A stretch of 64,000 nt of DNA from Flaccisagitta enflata (taxonomy: Eukaryota; Chaetognatha; Sagittoidea; Aphragmophora), in assembly GCA_965153355.1 (NCBI GenBank), contig OZ231128.1:24738001-24802000 (forward strand), written 5' to 3'. Shown here piece after piece: positions 36,540 to 49,187 of this stretch. The stretch's first letter is position 1. Each line of letters starts with the position of its first letter. A program made the position numbers and the translations under genes. The notes beneath the pieces are model-generated. The model saw only the letters and a list, made by a program, of their open reading frames with translations, did no database searches and was not told the DNA's origin.

Positions 36540-36617
36540 CGACAGGGTGTAAGGGGACCAACTGACCAACCGATCGACCAACCGACCGACATAGCAGGGT
36601 GTAGAGTCGCGTAGCAC
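36540..36617 (-). mobile_element. Family A fragment A7 with broken hairpin
   Basis: GACCAACCGACC units, AGGGTGTAGAG, then AGTCGCGTAGCAC. The second hairpin arm is missing where family B copy B2 begins. Confidence 0.55.
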
Positions 36618-36624
36618 GGAAGGA

Positions 36625-37194
36625 GAGGCAGGGCAGCGGCCCCTAAGGGGACAAAGTCCTGTAGAACACAGGGGGACTTTTGTTTGTCTGTTCGTCCGTC
36701 CGTTCATTTGTTCCCCCCCAGGCTCTCTCGGGCCTGGATTCTGCCCTCTCAGGCCTGAATTACTCCCTCCCAAGCCTGAAATCTGCCCTCTTAAGCCTGG
36801 ATTCTGCCTTCTCTGGCCTTGAATCTGCCCTCTCAGACCTGGAATCTACTCTCTCAGGCCTTGAATCTGCCTTCTCAGGACTGAAATCTGCCCTCTCAGG
36901 CCCTGAAATCTGTTCTCTCAGGCCTTAAATCCGCCCACCCAGATTCAAGGCCTGAGAGGGCAAATTTCAGGCCTGAGAAAGCATATTTCAGGCCTGAGAG
37001 TGCAGATTACAGGCCTAAGAGGGCCTGGGGGGCCGATGGATAGACAAATGGACAGACAAACAAAAGTCCCCTTGTGTTCTTCAGGACTTTGTCCCCTTCA
37101 GGGCCGCTGCCCTGCTTCCTCTCACTCCAATTCACAATCATGCAATGCAGGGCAACGGGTATCGCAGACCACATATTGCCCTTTGGCGACCTGT
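36625..37194 (-). mobile_element. Family B copy B2
   Basis: Left inner repeat CAGCGGCCCCTAAGGGGAC, 21-bp units CTCTCAGGCCTGAAATCTGCC which flip orientation near 36945, right inner repeat, then the tail GGGCAACGGGTATCGCAGACCA...GGCGACCTGTT. Confidence 0.8.
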
Positions 37195-37204
37195 TAAATC
37201 CTTT

Positions 37205-38370
37205 TACACCTTGAAACGGATCATAGACCTGAAAAATGCCTCAAATCTGGCCAAATTAGGTCAATTTGAACAGATTTTCTTCTTGAGTTGGCCCTGAATG
37301 TGTCCAAAGGAAGAAAAAATACCCGTTGGCATCAATCCGTGAAAAAAATCCACTCATTTATGAAACAGGTCGCCCAAGGGCAATATGTGGTCAGCGATAC
37401 CCGTTGCCCTACTTTGAGTGATTGTGAATTGGAGTGAGGGGAAGCTGGGCAGCAGCCCCAAAGGGGACGATGTCCTGTACAACACAGGGGGAATTTTGTT
37501 TTTCTTGCCTCAAGAAGTGGATGAGGTGCTGACTGAAGGCCTTCAAGAGCCTTAACTGAGGTCTAAGAAGGCTGATGTAAGGCCTGAGAATGTCAAAGCT
37601 TGAGATAGCTGGCCCTGAGAATTTGGATTTGAGGCCTGAGAGGCCAGGTTTGAGACCTGAGAGGCTGGATTTAAGACATGAGAGGCTGGATTTGAGGCCT
37701 GAGAGGCTGGATTTGAGGCCTGAGAGGCTGGATTTGAGGCCTGAGAGGCTGGATTTGAGGCCTGAGAGGCTGGATTTGAGGCCTAAGAGGCTGGATTTGA
37801 GGCCTAAGAGGCTGGATTTGAGGCCTGAGAGGTCAGATTTGAGGCCAGAGAGGTCAGATCTGAGGCCTGAGCGGTCAGATTTGAGGCCTGAGGGGCCCGA
37901 TGATGGGGGGGGGACGAATGAACAAACAAACAAACGCACGAACGAAAGTCCCCTGTGTTCTACAGGACATCGTCCCCTTCGGGGCCGCTGCCCAAAAAGC
38001 TGCAAATCCTATAATAGAGTCAAAATGACGTGAGAAATGACCATATTAGGCCATTTTGGCCTAATCTAGGTCAATTTGACCAGATTTTCTTCTAGACTTG
38101 GCCCAGAATGTGTCCGTAGGATGAAGAATACTTGTTGGCATCAGTTTCAGAGAAAAAAAAAATCCACTCATTTGTAGAAAAAGCTGCCAATCCTATGATA
38201 GAGTCAAAATGACCTGAGAAATGGCCATATTAGGCCATTTTGACCTAATTTCCCAGTAGAACATTTGGCTCTTGGTATGGATGTGATGGGGTGGGTCCAT
38301 ACTACCACTCAGTATGGGCCGCTATGCCGAGGCATTTTTTCCGAGTAACTAGCATTAGGCCATACAGTGC
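37205..38370 (-). repeat. Family D repeat, copy 2, duplicated and interrupted
   Basis: 37205-37365 and 38020-38190 are two copies of the same part (CAGATTTTCTTCT..TTGGCCC.GAATGTGTCC). The first is interrupted by family B copy B3. 38230-38370 carries the inverse of the landmarks at 30490-30640. Confidence 0.65.
37366..37993 (+). mobile_element. Family B copy B3, ends defined by an empty site
   Basis: Starts ACAGGTCGCCCAAGGGC and ends GGGGCCGCTGCCC before an A run. The sequence CACTCATTTGTAGAAAAAGCTG at 38165-38186 is the same place without the insert, so the element joins at TGAAA and AAAAAGCTG. The centre has about 12 copies of GAGGCCTGAGAGGCTGGATTT (21 bp). Confidence 0.85.
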
Positions 38371-38423
38371 TTCAGTTGCGGAACTCTGCTGACCGCGTAC
38401 GTGATCGTATTACTAATGTTTTT

Positions 38424-38510
38424 AGTCGCGTGCACGCGACTCTACAACCCACTCTGTCCGTCTGTCTGTCTGTCTGTCGGTCGGTCGGTCACACTCTGCC
38501 AAGCTGTCTG
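38424..38510 (+). mobile_element. Family A copy A8 (truncated)
   Basis: Perfect hairpin AGTCGCGTGCACGCGACT (38424-38441), CTACAACCCACTCTGTCCG, then TCTG/TCGG units running into a TC microsatellite. Confidence 0.75.
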
Positions 38511-38565
38511 TAAAACAGTCTGTCTGTCTGTCTCTCTGTTTCTGTCTGGTTCTGTCTGTGATTTC

Positions 38566-38681
<116 letters not shown>

Positions 38682-39074
38682 TTTGGAGTCCTTTTCTCCC
38701 CCTGGTGGCGAGAGTTCGTGGAATGCATGACACGGAATTGTCAAACGGTCGCCTGTTAAAAAAAAAGAAAAGAAATCAGATGTGTTGAGCTTGAGGCGCT
38801 GGAAGAAAGGCGTGATTTATTCCAGTCTCAAAAGTGACGATGTAAGATGAATGAATTGACGTTTCTTGATTGAAATTTGAAAATAAACTGGAAATTGACG
38901 GACTCAAGAAAAAACGAAAACCTGCGTTAAACATTTTTTATCTATTTAAGCAATCACGAAAAATTCGCTTATTACGGATCCACCATACACAAGGGTTCAA
39001 CTAAAGTTGAAAATCAAATGCTAGCCTCTGCTACTTAAAAAGAGCCAAAATGATATGAAACGAATGAATCCAAT

Positions 39075-39481
39075 TTACAGAGAAAAGGTTAATATAAGGT
39101 GTGAACCCCCTGAAAACTGTAGCACCTTCACTTACAGCTCTAGCCGATTAAATCATAGACACTCTAAAGGTAGAGGCAGAATGTTTATATCAATACAAGT
39201 GGCGTCACCAGAGCGATTTTTCAATTTTGATTTTTAAGTCAAGATAAAGCTTAATAAAACATTGAAATTAACTATTATTAAAAGTTTATAAAATCAAGGA
39301 TTTCACATGATAATTTGAGACTGGAATGGAAATTGCAAAATCGCTCTGGTGGCGCCACTTGTACAGTCATAAATTTTAATTAACAACATCCAATTTGTTA
39401 TCTATCGCTATAGTTTGATCTGTAAGGGGGGGTGCTACAGTTTTAGGGGGTTCACATCTTATATTTCTCCTTCCTCTGTAC
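39075..39481. mobile_element. Foldback element, about 400 bp
   Basis: The arms TACAGAG...ATATAAGRTGTGAACCCCCT..AAACTGTAGCACC (left) and their inverse (39432-39481) enclose a second pairing, GTGGCGTCACCAGAGCGATTTT with AAAATCGCTCTGGTGGCGCCAC. Non-coding. Confidence 0.8.
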
Positions 39482-39742
39482 GACATTCTGATTAACAACA
39501 TTCCAATCAGCAACATTCGACTCAGCAACATTCTTTAATAGATAACTAATTCCTGAAATCTCATCAGAATTGTTAATTCAATCTAATCTAGATTCCATTC
39601 TTTTTCTTCTAAAAAAAAATCGTTAAAGATTGCAGGTGAAGAAAATCAAAAGAAATTGCAACTTGCTCGAAATTGAAAAAAATAGGGGGGGACTGATTGC
39701 ATTAGATTTTTGCGGGCAAAGATTGGATTATTTGCAATTGCA

Positions 39743-39917
<175 letters not shown>

Positions 39918-39935
39918 CGTAATGCCGGCATCGTA

Positions 39936-40108
39936 ATGACTTCTTCTAAAGAAACGGCAGCAACACTTTTAGCAACAGCAACAGCGGCAGCGGCAGCAAC
40001 AGCAGCTGCAGCAGCGGGATCAGCCAGTTCTGGTAGGTTACGCAGCTGCGAATAGTTCTTCTCTGGCGAGGCCGGTCGGTCATTCTGGGAGCAAACCTTA
40101 ATCACCTC
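39936..40108. other. Triplet-rich segment, possibly coding on one strand
   Basis: Both strands are open. Plus: ATG at 39936, MTSSKETAATLLATA then alanines, and a good donor TTCTG|GTAGGT at 40033. Minus: open from a possible acceptor CCTGCCTGAG at 40109, reading EEVIKVCSQNDRPASPEKNY and later an alanine-rich stretch. The minus frame looks more protein-like but has the weaker splice site. Only one, or neither, can be real. Confidence 0.3.
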
Positions 40109-40111
40109 CTC

Positions 40112-40235
40112 AGGCAGGGCCGATGATGATGGAGACGACGACGGCAATGACGACGATGACGAGGACGACTAAGACGATGACGATGACGACGAATAAGACT
40201 ATGACGATGACGAAGACAACGATGACTAGTTTTGA
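40112..40235. repeat. Degenerate GAC/GAT trinucleotide repeat
   Basis: Runs of GACGACGATGACGA on the plus strand. Confidence 0.75.
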
Positions 40236-40748
40236 TTCGGACGTGCGATTGAGGAAAAGGAAAGGATGAAAAAAAAGAATAAAAGAGAGTTAACGGAAGG
40301 AAAAGGAGGAGGAAGAAAGGTAGGAGGAGGAGAAGGAAAAGGAGGAGGAAGAGGAGGAGGAGGAGAGAAAGCTGCGGAAAATAGAGAATGGAATGGATCT
40401 AGGGGGAAAATGGGAGGATCCGAAACCTTCAACAAATCTAGGAAATGAGAAACAAAACACAGCACAGAAGGAACCGCTAAAAGCGAAAGGGAGAAGAAAA
40501 GACGAATGAAAGCCAGAAGAAGAGAACGAGAAGGGAAGCTAGAGAACAGAAACAGAGAAAGACAGAAAGAGAGGACAACAAGGCACGATATGGGGCAGAA
40601 TCAGCTGCACTCTTATGAGTTATGAACCTGATAGGTTTTACAAGTAAAGAATGCGTAGAAAACGCTAATGAAAGAAGAAAAAATTGTGGAAAAAAGAAAG
40701 AGAGGAGTCTAGGAACGCAGGGTGAAGTAAGAAAGAAGAGAAAAAAAA

Positions 40749-40755
40749 GAAAGAG

Positions 40756-40841
<86 letters not shown>
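40749..40841. repeat. (GAAA)n microsatellite
   Basis: Pure tetranucleotide run, followed by an AGCT-rich segment (40840-40890). Confidence 0.96.
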
Positions 40842-41439
40842 CTCAGCTGAGCCCAGCTTAGCATAGCTCGGTTTAGCTGAGCTTATCGCAATGAGACATG
40901 AGGAGCAAGAGAAAAACAAAGCAAAGCCTCACCGGAAATACTAACAGTAGCAGCACTTATTTCAGCATCGACTTGTTGGTGAATAACTAGGATTATAGCC
41001 TATGCATCGTCCCATTCAGCAAAGAAATGACGGACGGATATTAGTAATAGATTGATAATATGAATATATGGTGCAAAAGCATAACAATCTTCTGTCAGTT
41101 CGATGCCTATGGACGTGACAACCATCTCTATAAAGACAATTTGTTATAAGCGAATCAATTGACTTATTCAACGATGTCACGTAAACGCGATCAATTCTGT
41201 CATGGAAATTTGACTGTGAGAAAGTTTTCAAATAGAAGAACAAAAGGGAAAAAAAGTCCAAAGTGAAAAAAAGAAAAGAATAAATGGAAATCCGGAAATC
41301 GAATCCTCAGAACTCAAAAAGAAGTCAAAAAGAAGGAAATCTAAAATTCAAAATCCATTTGAGAACAAAAATAAAATCGGAATTCTGCAGACGAAAAAAT
41401 CGTGACCCCAAGTCACAAAATAACCCCCTTTTAGGGGGA

Positions 41440-41730
<291 letters not shown>

Positions 41731-42530
41731 CCTCTTCACTCCTTTACTATCTTCCCTCTTCCCTCTTCCTTCTTTTCCTTTTTTCTTTCTTTTCTTTCTT
41801 CTTTCTATTTTTCTTTTTCAATCTTATCACTTGATGTGCGACCATTTCCGAATTCTAAATGTTGAATAACATTTCCATCAAATTTACTGAGACCTCTCAT
41901 TTTACACCTTGACCCGGTTTTCAGTAGACCGAAATGATGATTCTTTAAAGAAATCATGGCATTCTTATTCACAAACGTAGGAACCATATGGCTTTACTTG
42001 ATTCATAATTGTCCAGTTGCAGTTGGGCAAAGGAGAATCTCAACCATGGGTGTGCACTGCGGAAAAATTTAGTGAAGGGAAGTTCTAGTGCTTAAGGTCA
42101 GACTAGGACAGAGCGATGTATAAAGTAATAAGCTGTTTACTTGGTCGATGAGCAGGCTAATCAACGACAGACAATCCAATTTTGAAACCAGAAAAAAAAC
42201 CCACTTCCATCACATGTACCCTCAACTGAGCCAGTTGAAAAAGAGCGAGTAAACAAAGGAACAGAGACAGAAGGAATAAAAAGAAGAGAAATAGAAAGAT
42301 AAAGGCAAATAGAGACAAATAGACAGAAAGTTGCAACAATAGGTAAAAAACGAAAGTAAATACAGGGAAGAGAGAAATCGTTGGCAAAGCTACTGCAAAT
42401 GGCGTGTTCAGAAGTTGCCCAGATTCTCTGAAAAGAGAAATACACGGTTTAGGAGAAAATGAGAAAGAAACAGAAAGGGGACATTAAAGGATAGAAACAG
42501 AGACAGGAAAGAAGAAAAATAGAGATTGGG

Positions 42531-42650
<120 letters not shown>

Positions 42651-42892
42651 GGGGGGGGGAAATCGGTGCCGCAACAACAGACAGATAAACAAAATTCTTT
42701 ATTTTATCTCTTGTTTCATGCAGCTTGGTCGGTCCAACTGTAGCTGATTTTCTCGACAAAATCTTGGAAATTTACACACTTAATCTCCATGTTAAGATGT
42801 CAAGTAGCGATGAGGTTAGGAGCATCTGAAGACTTGAGGTAAGAAAGATTAGGAAAAAGATATATGAACAGTACTTATCAGTGTCAGATTAT

Positions 42893-42995
42893 AGTCGCGG
42901 ACACGCGACTCTACATTTTGCCATGTCGGTCGGTCCGTCGGTCCGTTGGTAACATTTTTGAATTGCGGGTGGTTTTTGCATTACTGCCCCTGCTT
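42893..42995 (+). mobile_element. Family A copy A9 (truncated)
   Basis: Hairpin AGTCGCGGACACGCGACT (42893-42910), TTGCCATGTCGGTCGGTCC, then TTTTTGCATTACTGCCCCTG. Confidence 0.75.
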
Positions 42996-43165
42996 AACCG
43001 TCCGCGATTGTCCTGTCCGGCCTTGTTTTTCACCATTCGAATTACAGGTGGGAGTGAATTGCATGACGAACCACCTAGCTTGATTTCTTCCTAGATTATT
43101 TTCAATGAGAAATCTTCGTTATATGTGTATTGGATTGAGTAAATTACTCGGAATAGAGTATCAGA

Positions 43166-43325
43166 AAAACAGGTCGCCCAAGGCCCTTGGCGAGGGCAAT
43201 TTGTGGTCAGCGATACCTGTTGCTCTGCTTTGCTTTTGAATCGGAGTGAAGGAAGCATGGTAGCGGCCCCGAAGGGGACGAAGTCCTGTAGAACACAGGG
43301 GGACTTTCTTTTGTCCATCCGTCCC
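43166..43325 (+). mobile_element. Family B copy B7 (left part)
   Basis: ACAGGTCGCCCAAGG, GTGGTCAGCGATACC, then the inner repeat CAGCGGCCCC-like ...GTCCTGTAGAACACAGGGGG; truncated at the minisatellite. Confidence 0.75.
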
Positions 43326-43429
43326 GCCTAGGCCCAAATTTTGATCTTAATTTGTGTGAATAAAACTGATTGTGAATTGCGAGGGATATAATATTTTGAC
43401 TCAAATTTTTTTCCCTAGCCAATCAAATC

Positions 43430-43510
43430 TTTTTTTTTTTTTTTTTTTTGGTTTTTTTTTTTTTGTTTTTTTTTTGCTTTCTTTTTCCCTCGCTCTTTTG
43501 TCACTCATTG

Positions 43511-43563
<53 letters not shown>

Positions 43564-43591
43564 AGAGAGAGAGAGATTGAGAGAGAGAGGA
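43430..43591. repeat. Poly-T tract and (GA)n
   Basis: T homopolymers with single G interruptions to 43477; GA from 43513. Confidence 0.93.
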
Positions 43592-43773
43592 GACACTTAA
43601 CTTTGGTGTTAGGTCGGTGTAGTTTTGTCGGTCCCTGACTGTGACGTTGAGCGTAAGTCAATTACAACAGAGGCGAATCTTGTTCTTTCATTTTCAATGT
43701 TAACAACATTGCGATAAGTCCTGAGATGTCGACGCTAGCGATTACTTGATGAAAGAATATTTAGGTACCAGAA

Positions 43774-43803
43774 ATGGCGACTATCGCCGTGCGGAAGAAA
43801 GTC
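43774..43803 (+). CDS. Putative short first coding exon
   Basis: ATG in a good context (CAGAAATGG) opens MATIAVRKKV and is followed at once by the consensus donor GTAAGT. The upstream 150 bp is free of simple repeats and of family A or B sequence, as expected of a 5' untranslated region. Ten codons are too few to identify a product, and a chance ATG near a donor-like hexamer is possible. Confidence 0.25.
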
Positions 43804-44062
43804 GTAAGTGTTGATTGCTCTCCACCTGGCTTTTTTCTTCAGTCACTGCAACATCTATTGTGTTTGTTTTTTTTTTTTTTTTTTGTATTTAGTAATTGGT
43901 TGTAAGAATGAGTTTGGCGTACTCTGTAAGACGCTTTGTCCGTCCATCCGTCAGTACATCCATATGATTGAGTAGAAAAATAAAAACCCGCATTTCCGAC
44001 CCTCTTCCTCCATGGGTGATGATATTGTAAATTAATCAACCTATTTTACCCACTCACACGGC

Positions 44063-44407
44063 CATCGGTGTAGGGGAGCAGGAAGCCCAGGGACATCCAA
44101 GCCATTTTCAAGCCCGACAGTCACTTCAAGCGCAACATAATTAGCCTATGTTTTTCACCTTTTTCTATGCTTCCATTTCAACTATTAAGACTTTTATGCT
44201 CAAGCTTGCTCTTAGGAAGAAAAAAACAACTTTTCCTCTTCCATTCTCTCATTTTTTTCTCTTCTTTGTCTTCTTTTTCCGCTTTATTTCTCCTTCTTTC
44301 TTTCTTTATTATCAATTTTTCACTGGATTCTCAGCCCGACAGACATCCCAGCCCAACAGACAGGGCCGTTCATGGACGACCTGGATGTCCCTTGTCCTAC
44401 ACCGATG
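44063..44407. mobile_element. Non-autonomous element related to the hAT-type one, 345 bp
   Basis: Ends CATCGGTGTAGG and inverse (CCTACACCGATG), close to the CAGCGGCGTAGGA ends at 28973. Flanking CTCACAC(G/C) repeats match at 7 of 8 positions if a 2-nt offset is allowed. The interior repeats AGCCCRACAGACA. Confidence 0.65.
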
Positions 44408-44998
44408 CTCACACCTGTAATAAAGATCGTCTTGTTTTAACCAAGCTCAATTGTTGAATATACGTCATAGTTTCATCCCGATGTGCGAGTCAAAGTCGGC
44501 ACTTTTTGCGCTTCACTCGACTCCCAAGGACGTGACTGTAAAACAACTCCTTCAATCTGGAGGAAAAACTTCTTGAAATCCTGAGAGTATTCTTTAAGGA
44601 CCGTCTTCCGCTTAAAAGCTCTCTCCCTACTTCCTTCTCCCTACTTTCCATAGGAGAATTCTCAAAACACTCGTTGCTTAGGTGTAGCTTATATTGTCTT
44701 AGTCTTAGCCAGATTCGATTTTTTTTTCAAGATCATTTTTTTCTTGATTGAAAACTAGAAAAGTCTGTCACTCCTTAGGCTGAGAAGAGAAAAAAATACT
44801 GTACTGAAATCCTTATTGGATAACATATTCAGACAAGTATTTTGACCGGCCAAAGCAAGAAAAGAAATTAATCAAAGGTAAATAAAACAATTAAGAGAGT
44901 GAGGTTCATTATTTCAGATGTTGGGTATCTGGGTTTTTTCCTCCTTTACTTGTCTGTCAGCGTGAATTGATACAATTGTGTCTTACATTCTGTTGTTT

Positions 44999-45124
<126 letters not shown>

Positions 45125-45300
45125 CGGTGTGTGACTCTGTAAGACATGTTTTATCTTGTTGGTTTTTGCCGTGTCGATTGTAAAAGAAACGTAAATTGTC
45201 CCCTAACTTGATTTACATCAATTTCCAACTAAAGAATCGTATGTAGCGAGCAAGGGGAATGATGAACCTACAGCAGGCGAAGTTTCCACAAAAGAGTAAT

Positions 45301-45526
45301 GAATGAATGAATGAATGAATGAATGAATGAATGAATGAATGAATGAATGAATGAATGAATGAATGAATGAATGAATGAGTGAATGAATTTATGAACGAAT
45401 GAATGAATTATTGATCGAATGAATGAATGAATGAATGAATGAATGAATGAATGAATGAATGAATGAATGAGTGAATGAATGAATGAATGAATGAATGAAT
45501 GAATGAATGAATGAATGAACGAATGT
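45301..45526. repeat. (GAAT)n microsatellite
   Basis: Tetranucleotide run with a few GAGT, GAAC and TTAT variants. Confidence 0.96.
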
Positions 45527-45619
45527 TCGCCTACCCGCAGTGACGGTGAGATGAGTGATGAGAGAAGACGGATTACAAGTGGCCAAAAATGAAGAGACGA
45601 TCAAAATGAGTAACGAGAA

Positions 45620-45730
45620 ATTCCATGAGATGACGCCGCCTGGAATGACGCCGCGTGACGTAACGCCGGCGTTTTTGGAAAGACGCCGTAATGACGAAGA
45701 CGGCATCACTTGAAGCGCCATCTTCGTATT
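45620..45730. promoter_or_regulatory. Possible promoter region, CpG-rich with CRE-like site
   Basis: GACGCCGCGTGACGTAACGC (45640-45662 region) contains TGACGTAA, a CREB/ATF-type half-consensus. It lies in repeated GACGCCG units about 200 bp upstream of a likely first exon. This is inference from composition and position only. Confidence 0.3.
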
Positions 45731-45862
45731 GTGGGCGTCAAGACGAAGTTGAGTAGAGAGAAGGAGATCAAAGGTGAAAAGAGATAGAAGAAGAAGAAAA
45801 GAAGGAAGATGTTAGAAGATGTCAGGAATTTGATAAGAATTCCATCATTTTGTCTTCTGCCA

Positions 45863-46014
45863 ATGGCAACGTCATCGTCACCGAAAAATGGTCATAATTT
45901 CAGGAGCGGCGATGACGGTAAAGAAGTTAACGGCGATGTCATTGAAGTTGATGACAGTGATGTAAATGATGTTGATGACAGCGATGTTGATGAGGTTGAT
46001 GACAGCGACCGCGA
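45863..46014 (+). CDS. Putative first coding exon of an acidic protein
   Basis: ATG at 45863 (CCAATGG; an in-frame ATG also at 45809) opens MATSSSPKNGHNF, then an acidic repeat, DDSDVNDVDDSDVDEVDDSD. It ends at the consensus donor GA|GTAAGT in phase 2. The aspartate-rich part comes from imperfect GTTGATGACAGCGAT repeats but uses varied codons, unlike the pure microsatellites nearby. The surrounding 45530-47300 is free of long simple repeats, as genic DNA might be. An acidic tail or linker cannot be assigned to a family. No downstream exon was recognised. Confidence 0.45.
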
Positions 46015-47319
46015 GTAAGTCGTCGTATTGAATTTGAGCGACGATGAAGAGTTTCTCATCATCTTTTCCTTTGTCTTTTTCTGATGGGGATGCGAATGAG
46101 AAGCGCGAATGTCGAATTCCGTATCATACAATCACATCACGGTATAAGTTGATTAACCCTATCATACGAAGAGCGCATTGTGATATCATCCAATTTTTTT
46201 ACTATTCATTGCATTGTTTCATTTTCTACATTTTAACGTAGATAAAGACGCGTAATTCAAGGTCGGTTGAATTGTAATCCTATTAATTGTAAATGTGATT
46301 ATTCAAATCGTAGATATCCAATCGTGTGATCGCGCATGAAACTTTTTCATCACTTTTTGTCATCGTCGTTCAAAACTCTTTTCCCATAAACTCTAAAATC
46401 GTGACTGTGAATATCAGATTTTTATTGGGAATTAATTCGGGATGCGTTGGTTGTTTTTCTTATTTTCCCGCCGTGAACCTTTCACAACCTTGTACAACAG
46501 ATGAGAAGAATGAACTCCCACGGGTTTGCGTTTGATTTAACAATTCATGATGTAACGCGTGATTTATTTGTATAATTGTTGAGTTGATTTTCGTTTTCAG
46601 TGCTGTGTAATGATTCTTTTCCTTACTTGGCTTTGTTCACTCACGATTTGCATGTATGCTGAATATTTTCACGTTTGAATTAGTATTTCAATGATTGTGC
46701 TATAAATTTTTGTTTAAAACGGCGGTGACGTTGGATTGCTGATACGTGTCATGTGCGTTTTTAATTAAAAACATTAATTTGATTTATTAGGATAAAACTT
46801 GAAAACTTGAAAAAAAAAGATTAAGCGAGATGAGGTTTTTTTTAAAGCTTGAAAGAATCAGTGTTGATAAAAAACCTTGATGGACGTTTTAGACGAAATG
46901 TTCCTTTGTACGCGTTTTCATGAATTTTAAGCCGTCTCTCTTTTTTTCTTTGTGATCACGCTTTTAGTAAGAATAATTATGAAAGAGAGAGATGCAGCGT
47001 ATAAATAAAGAGAAAAATGAAATGAATTTAAAGATGTTCAAGATGATGATCCGGAATGTTTTTGGTTCTGTCCATTAAATATGATTTACGTTTACGTCTA
47101 AATAGAAAAATGATGGAATCTGGAGAGGGAAAAAATTGTAGCCAGGTGTTAAGTCAAGGTGACTAGTAAGTAATGAGTGTTTTTTTTTTGTTTGTTTTTT
47201 TAAGATAAAAATAGTTATATTGAGACATCAAGTGATGGTAGAAAAAAAAAAACGATTCAACCCTTCTGTATTGCGAGAGGGTGATGTGTACTGATGTCGC
47301 TCTTTATATGGACGTACCT
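46015..47319. other. Unique sequence, possibly first intron
   Basis: AT-rich and without microsatellites or listed repeats; no clear second exon seen. Confidence 0.35.
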
Positions 47320-47924
47320 CAAAACAAGGCAGGGACAATAATGCGGGTGGGCAGGAGCATAGGCAGAGGCACGTACGGTCGAGTATTTACACAAGGCTGG
47401 ACAAACCTACTTATGTTTAAATAAAAATTGGGTTGTACAAATTCGAGAATTTGACATCGTAAACACTCGATAGAATTTTTTTAAAGTCCGCTAGATAGAA
47501 AAAAGCCAAGAGAAATGTGATTGAAAGAAATGCTCGTCTGTCCCTTTTTGCAATCCTAAAGAAAGAGGCAAAGAACGTTAGTCAACAAAGCAGACTGAAA
47601 GGATGAAGATTGGAGGGTTCAAAAAGCGATTCAAAAACCAAAGAGTAAAAAAAGAAAACGTAAACAAACTCATCAAAAAATAAAGGCCTCTCTTTATCAC
47701 CTCTGCTCCCGCTTCTGTTATGTTTTCTTCTTTCTCTTTATTTCTGCTTCTTTTTCTTATTCTGTGTTTTGAAAAAAAGTCGTCGCATCCTATCAGCTTC
47801 TGTCAATCTATTGTACATTTGAATCTCGCTCAAACGGATCCGCTTGCAACGAAATTTCAACAGATGCAAATTTATAGTCTTTTGAATTTGATTTGTTTGA
47901 TTGCTTTTGTTGGCATTAACAGAA

Positions 47925-48115
47925 AGTCCATCCGTCCATCACACTTTACTTCTTTGGGTTTTCTGCGGTCTTTGGCCTCAGGGGTCCTGCCCAAATGATA
48001 AAGTGACTTCAAATATGGCCCCTGCCCATCCGCACGCGACTGGGGTAGCCGTGTATCCCGCTTGTCGGCCTCACTGACCCCGATTTGGGTAGCACTCTAT
48101 CCGGCCTCAATAGAC
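47925..48115 (+). mobile_element. Family A copy A11 (hairpin end missing)
   Basis: GTCCATCCGTCCATCACACTTTACTT, TTTGGCCTCAGGGGTCCTGCCC, then CACGCGACTGGGGTAGCCGTGTATCC. The terminal part is partly duplicated (GGGTAGC.CTCTATCCGGCCTC at 48086-48110). Confidence 0.75.
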
Positions 48116-48683
48116 GGATTGCGCCGCGCCTATGACGAAATGCAATGACAGGTTCGGTTATTCCAAAATTCCGCATTATTCCTTAACGCCTCCTCTGCGT
48201 CGTGAAGGGCGAATGTAGGGATTATCAACTCGAAATTTTTGCCCATGCCTATGGTATCACCGGTAGCTACGGTTGATTCCTCAAACCGTTTCAAATGTTT
48301 GATAAATGTATGAACATAGCTAACAGATTAGTTGCGTTTTCATGCATCGTTCTCTTTATGTACCGTTACTAAAACATAAAATCGACATGTACCTGCCAGT
48401 TCAATGTCGGTTTATTGTGAAAAAATAAAAAATAAAACCGTCTGTAAAACTTAATCTATTCGACTCTATAGACGGATAAGATTACTAAGTTGAGTGTAAA
48501 TAAGTAACTCTTTAGATATGTTTGTACTTTCTACTGAAAATAGATCATTTCCTTCCTTACTCCAATATGCAAATTAGGATGAGAGACCATGTCATACCTT
48601 TGCGATGGAAGGAAATGATTGAACATTGATTCTGACGATAAGGTGACGTGCCTCGAAAGTTAAGAGAGAGCGTTGTCCCATTT

Positions 48684-48765
48684 CTAATCGCGTGCTACGC
48701 GACGCCACACCCTCAGTCGGATGGTCGGTCGGTTGGTCGGTCGGTCCCCAGTTTAATATTGCGTC
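48684..48765 (+). mobile_element. Family A copy A12 (truncated)
   Basis: Hairpin TAATCGCGTGCTACGCGACG, then CACACCCTCAGTCGGATGG and TCGG units. Confidence 0.65.
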
Positions 48766-49013
48766 TGTGACTGTTTGCTTACGGAATGTAATTTCTGCTA
48801 TTTCAATGTGACGCATCCTTTGCTGATTTCTTGAATCCGACGCATCTTAGACTTTTTTATTTCGAATGTTTGTTTTCTCTTTTCTTTTAATTTGGCAAAA
48901 ACACGCGAAGAGGCAAACAAAAAAACTCGGGAGAAAAATTGCTTCAACCCTCCTTCAGGATATTGCAACGAGTGTTTATTTCCTAGCTAGAATTTCAAGA
49001 GATCCCTTAAGTG

Positions 49014-49132
<119 letters not shown>

Positions 49133-49187
49133 CCGACACACAGACAGACTAACCTACTGACCGACAGAAAGAAAGACAACTAGTCAT

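Noticed and set aside
37409-38005. 198-codon minus frame with LSGLKSS repeats
   Set aside because: It spans a family B array and both its inner repeats; no start or splice context supports it.
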